Assembly: GCA_948567375.1 (NCBI GenBank) | Contig: OX419755.1 | Location: forward strand, 51,527,001-51,591,000 | Reading direction: 5' to 3' | Length of the DNA stretch: 64,000 bases | From: Lunularia cruciata | Taxonomy: Eukaryota; Streptophyta; Marchantiopsida; Lunulariales; Lunulariaceae | Shown: positions 61,576 to 64,000 of the stretch, one piece after another | Layout: each line of letters opens with the position of its first letter | Position numbering within the stretch: position 1 is the first letter of the stretch | Notes under the pieces: model-generated | Told to the model about the DNA's origin: nothing | Databases searched by the model: none | The model's input: only the letters and a program-made list of their open reading frames with translations | Translations under genes and position numbers: made by a program

Positions 61576-61998
61576 TGTAAAAGACCGAATCTGAGGAGAG
61601 AAATAGGAGAATGGAAACACACATTGGGATACTTGAATGAGGGAAAACTCCGAATGCCTAGCATGAGTTTTGGCTTTGGTATTTATAGGTAGCATACAAG
61701 ACCCTTGAAGCTTCTCAAGAAGCTTCCTTGAGCTGCTTTCTTGGAGTGCAAGCCAAGTTAACTAGGAAGCTTCTCAAGAAGCTTCCTTTTGGAAGCCGCC
61801 TACTTGGCGTGCAAGATAAGCTAGTTAGAAGCTTCTAGAAGCTTCCTTCTAGAAGCTACCTACTTAGGGTGCAAGTTAACTAGTTGGGAAGCTTCCCAAG
61901 AAGCTTCTTAGATGCTTCTAGAATATTCTAGGCTATTTTGTCTTATTCTCTACTTTGTAAGCCCGACTAACTTCGTCACTAAACTCCATATTGTTACA
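61576..61998 (-). repeat. 5' LTR of element Z
   Basis: 423 bp, TG...CA. TATA box at 61680-61688 (CTATAAATA on the minus strand). Relative to the 3' LTR it has an extra CTTCCTTCTAGAAG-type segment near 61842-61856, which lengthens the heat-shock-element run. Confidence 0.92.
61828..61928. promoter_or_regulatory. Heat-shock elements in the Z 5' LTR
   Basis: GAAGCTTCTAGAAGCTTC (61828-61845) is four perfect alternating GAA/TTC units, with a further CTTCTAGAAG beside it. TTCTAGAATATTC (61916-61928) is a second three-unit site. Both lie upstream of the TATA box at 61680-61688 for minus-strand transcription of the element. Confidence 0.65.
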
Positions 61999-62379
61999 TC
62001 TAGGCTATTCAAGAAAGCAATTGAGATGTTGCTCTTGAAGAATTGCTTTTTCTTCCCCTATGTCAAGCTTATGATACTAAGGCTAATTATTCATATGAGA
62101 TATGTAACTTGAAATACTAAGAAGTACTTGATGTTGTTTATGCAAGATCTCTCTTTCTGACAACCTTCTCTTCTCAACCAAAAATAGTACAAAAATGGCA
62201 TCCAATGCATACTATACATACTACATATCATGACTTTGGATTGCAAACAATAACTTATGGCTTGAAGGCTATTGCATGCAAGGGCAATTAGTTGCTAATA
62301 GTCTTAGCTTTTGGCATAATGGCTGTAAGATCACAAAACTAGTACAACATGCACTAAGAGTATTTTTAAATATGAGTTG

Positions 62380-62800
62380 CAAGAATACAAGAGAACTAGA
62401 GAAGTGCAGTTTACATGGCAGATCTAAAGAAATACAATTTACACAATACAAAAATTTTTCATAGTGGATGGAAGAGCACAAAAAAAGCACAATAAGCACA
62501 AATTACACTATTAAATTAATGTGAACTACAAGAATGCAAGAGAATTAAAGAAGTGCAATTCATGTGGCAAACCTAAAGAAGTACAATTTGCAAGAGAACT
62601 AGAGAAGTGTAATCTAAGTGGCAAACCTAGATAAATGCACTTGAAAAATAGATCCCTTTGGCATATTGTGTATAAGGCACAAAAAAAACACAATAAACAC
62701 AAGGAATACTATTCTGTGTGCTTATTGAGCAACAAAGGATGCAAGAGAACCAAAGAAATGCAAATTACATGGCAAACCTTGAGAGGTATAGTTTATGCAG
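62380..62800. repeat. Degenerate repeat array with GCAAGAGAACTA motifs
   Basis: The phrase GCAAGAGAAYYAAAGAARTG plus TGGCAAACCTAAAGAAGTACAATTT recurs about five times at uneven spacing (near 62380, 62535, 62588, 62748). It looks like an old tandem or locally duplicated repeat. No coding sequence. Confidence 0.55.
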
Positions 62801-62889
62801 TGGATCCTAATGATGGTTGTGAGGTTCGCAAGTCTATTTGTGGTATTTGGGGTTTTAGACCCCAAATCCCATGAAATTAAGAAGGCCAG

Positions 62890-63020
62890 CCAATCATTAT
62901 CTCTTATGTAGATTGACAATGTAATCTATAAGAAAACAGAAGTAAAGTACCAATCATTGTCTCTTGTGTAGATTGACAATGTAGTATATAAGAAAACAAA
63001 ATTAAAGTACCAATCAATGA
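62890..63020. repeat. 60-bp tandem repeat, 2+ copies
   Basis: CCAATCATTRTCTCTTRTGTAG starts at 62890 and 62950, and a partial third copy (CCAATCAATGA) starts at 63010. Units share GATTGACAATGTARTMTATAAG and differ at about six bases. Confidence 0.8.
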
Positions 63021-64000
63021 CTTCACTAGCAAATCTTGATAACTATACTTACTGTTACTCACAAGTTATTCTTGACCTCATTTAGAGATCTAGAGTTAAC
63101 TTCAATCACAAGTTACTTTTAACTTCACTTAAAAGTTTATACTTAAGTTCACCAACTGCTTTACTAGAAAATTTCCTTTACTAGACCTCAGACTAACCAA
63201 AGATGACTATACTTTGAGGAAGAACAAGTTCCTTGCATTTGTTTCTTAAATATTCTTGAATGAAAAATAAGATGATAAGTTCTAAGGTCTTTCAAAGTGT
63301 GGAATACAACATTCATGAAAGTACAAATTTGGTGGATTTGAAATGATTGAAAAATGGAGTTCAAAAATTTGTCACTTTTTACATTCAAATTAGAGAATAT
63401 CATTGCTAATGATTATGTATTTGTGGATGGTTTTTGCTAACAAATGATTGGTAATGCCAAAACAAGGTTTTTCATATGAGAAAAGACTCACTTGACACCT
63501 ACACTAACAAGAAGAAAATGAGCCCACAAGAAGAAGAAGATCTCCTTGTCAACCTGATCCACAAACTATTTGAAGTTGTGGTTCTTGTCAAGAATATCCT
63601 CATTTAAGATGATTTAAGTCATTTAAGATGAATGCATGTTAAGCTCAACTTTGCCTTGTTGATCAAAGAGATTTGCTCTTTAATTTTTGGTCCTTGTTTC
63701 TCAATTTAGGTGATGATCATCAGTAGCAACTTAAATTTTTGGATTGATGATAGCTCTTCATTTAAAAGGTTGATTCATGATAAGTTGCTTAACTCGAGTT
63801 ATATCAATAGATTTATCTTGGAGTTGGGAGATGAACTCCTTCAACTTGCTAGAATCTATTTTTTGATATGCAACAATGGCATCTATCCATTTTATCCAAT
63901 GGGTGATGATAGGGTGGGAAAGAGGGTTGCATTTTACATTATCCTTGAATTAGTCTTTCAAATAAAATGATTTGAAAAAGATGTTTTTCATTGATCCAAT
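63021..64000. other. AT-rich intergenic DNA to window end
   Basis: Only short frames. The 86-codon frame at 63710-63970 has no domain I recognise. Confidence 0.35.

Larger units (their letters stand above)
56367..61998 (-). mobile_element. Chromodomain Ty3/gypsy element 'Z', nearly intact structure
   Basis: A 5632-bp element with a perfect TCTAG target duplication (56362-56366 and 61999-62003), LTRs beginning and ending TGTAAAAG ... TGTTACA, a tRNA-iMet primer site and a polypurine tract. Minus-strand order: gag, protease, RT, RNase H, integrase, chromodomain, i.e. a chromovirus. The two LTRs differ by about 15 substitutions and one 14-bp indel, so it is among the youngest insertions here. 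A handful of stops, plus changed protease and integrase residues, make it defective. Confidence 0.92.

Overview
This window looks like nuclear DNA from a land plant with a repeat-rich genome. The evidence is a spliced plastid aspartate aminotransferase gene, several nested Ty3/gypsy LTR retrotransposons, a decayed DUF659/hAT-type transposase, and a fragment of mitochondrial nad5. A LINE carrying a restriction-like endonuclease, and gypsy lineages only loosely like angiosperm Tat/Athila, point to a non-flowering lineage (bryophyte, fern or gymnosperm). That placement is inference. Only one host gene is well supported.

Layout. About 0.9-4.4 kb (+) holds a decayed LINE with an N-terminal C2H2 finger, a reverse transcriptase (RT), a Cys/His motif and a PD-(D/E)XK-like endonuclease. 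Two 5'-truncated relatives lie at 12.35-12.96 kb (+) and 14.02-14.43 kb (-). Between them is the complete 11-exon plastid aspartate aminotransferase gene (7275-11750, -). A 30-codon mitochondrial nad5 fragment lies at 15.26-15.35 kb, followed by AT-rich sequence with no gene seen up to 18.8 kb.

From 18.8 to 52.8 kb the window is nested LTR elements. An old gypsy pol (-) is split by solo LTR 'D' (20352-22919). Very large element 'X' (+, about 24.0-48.9 kb) has gag, RT, RNase H and integrase relics and a long post-pol region; it is interrupted by complete element 'Y' (-, 37687-46790). Solo LTR 'C' (+, 49040-52790) lies just beyond X. Insertions D, Y and C have perfect 5-bp target-site duplications (GGGAA, CCGCA, GTTGG) and belong to one LTR family.

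The most unusual signal is in that family. The full-length LTR (C, about 3.75 kb) carries, upstream of its own TATA-like box and therefore in U3, a long decayed protein-coding region: a conserved globular N-terminus followed by a coiled-coil-rich tail. D keeps a 318-codon open stretch of it. The Y LTRs keep only a roughly 130-codon N-terminal remnant because of an internal deletion shared by both LTRs.

From 54.8 to 56.3 kb there is a hAT/DUF659 transposase relic (-). From 56.37 to 62.00 kb lies a fairly young chromodomain gypsy element 'Z' (-) with TCTAG target duplications, a tRNA-iMet primer site, and LTRs that place perfect heat-shock elements upstream of a TATA box. The last 2 kb hold short tandem repeats and no gene. 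All alignments, splice sites and motif calls were made by eye; no database search was run.
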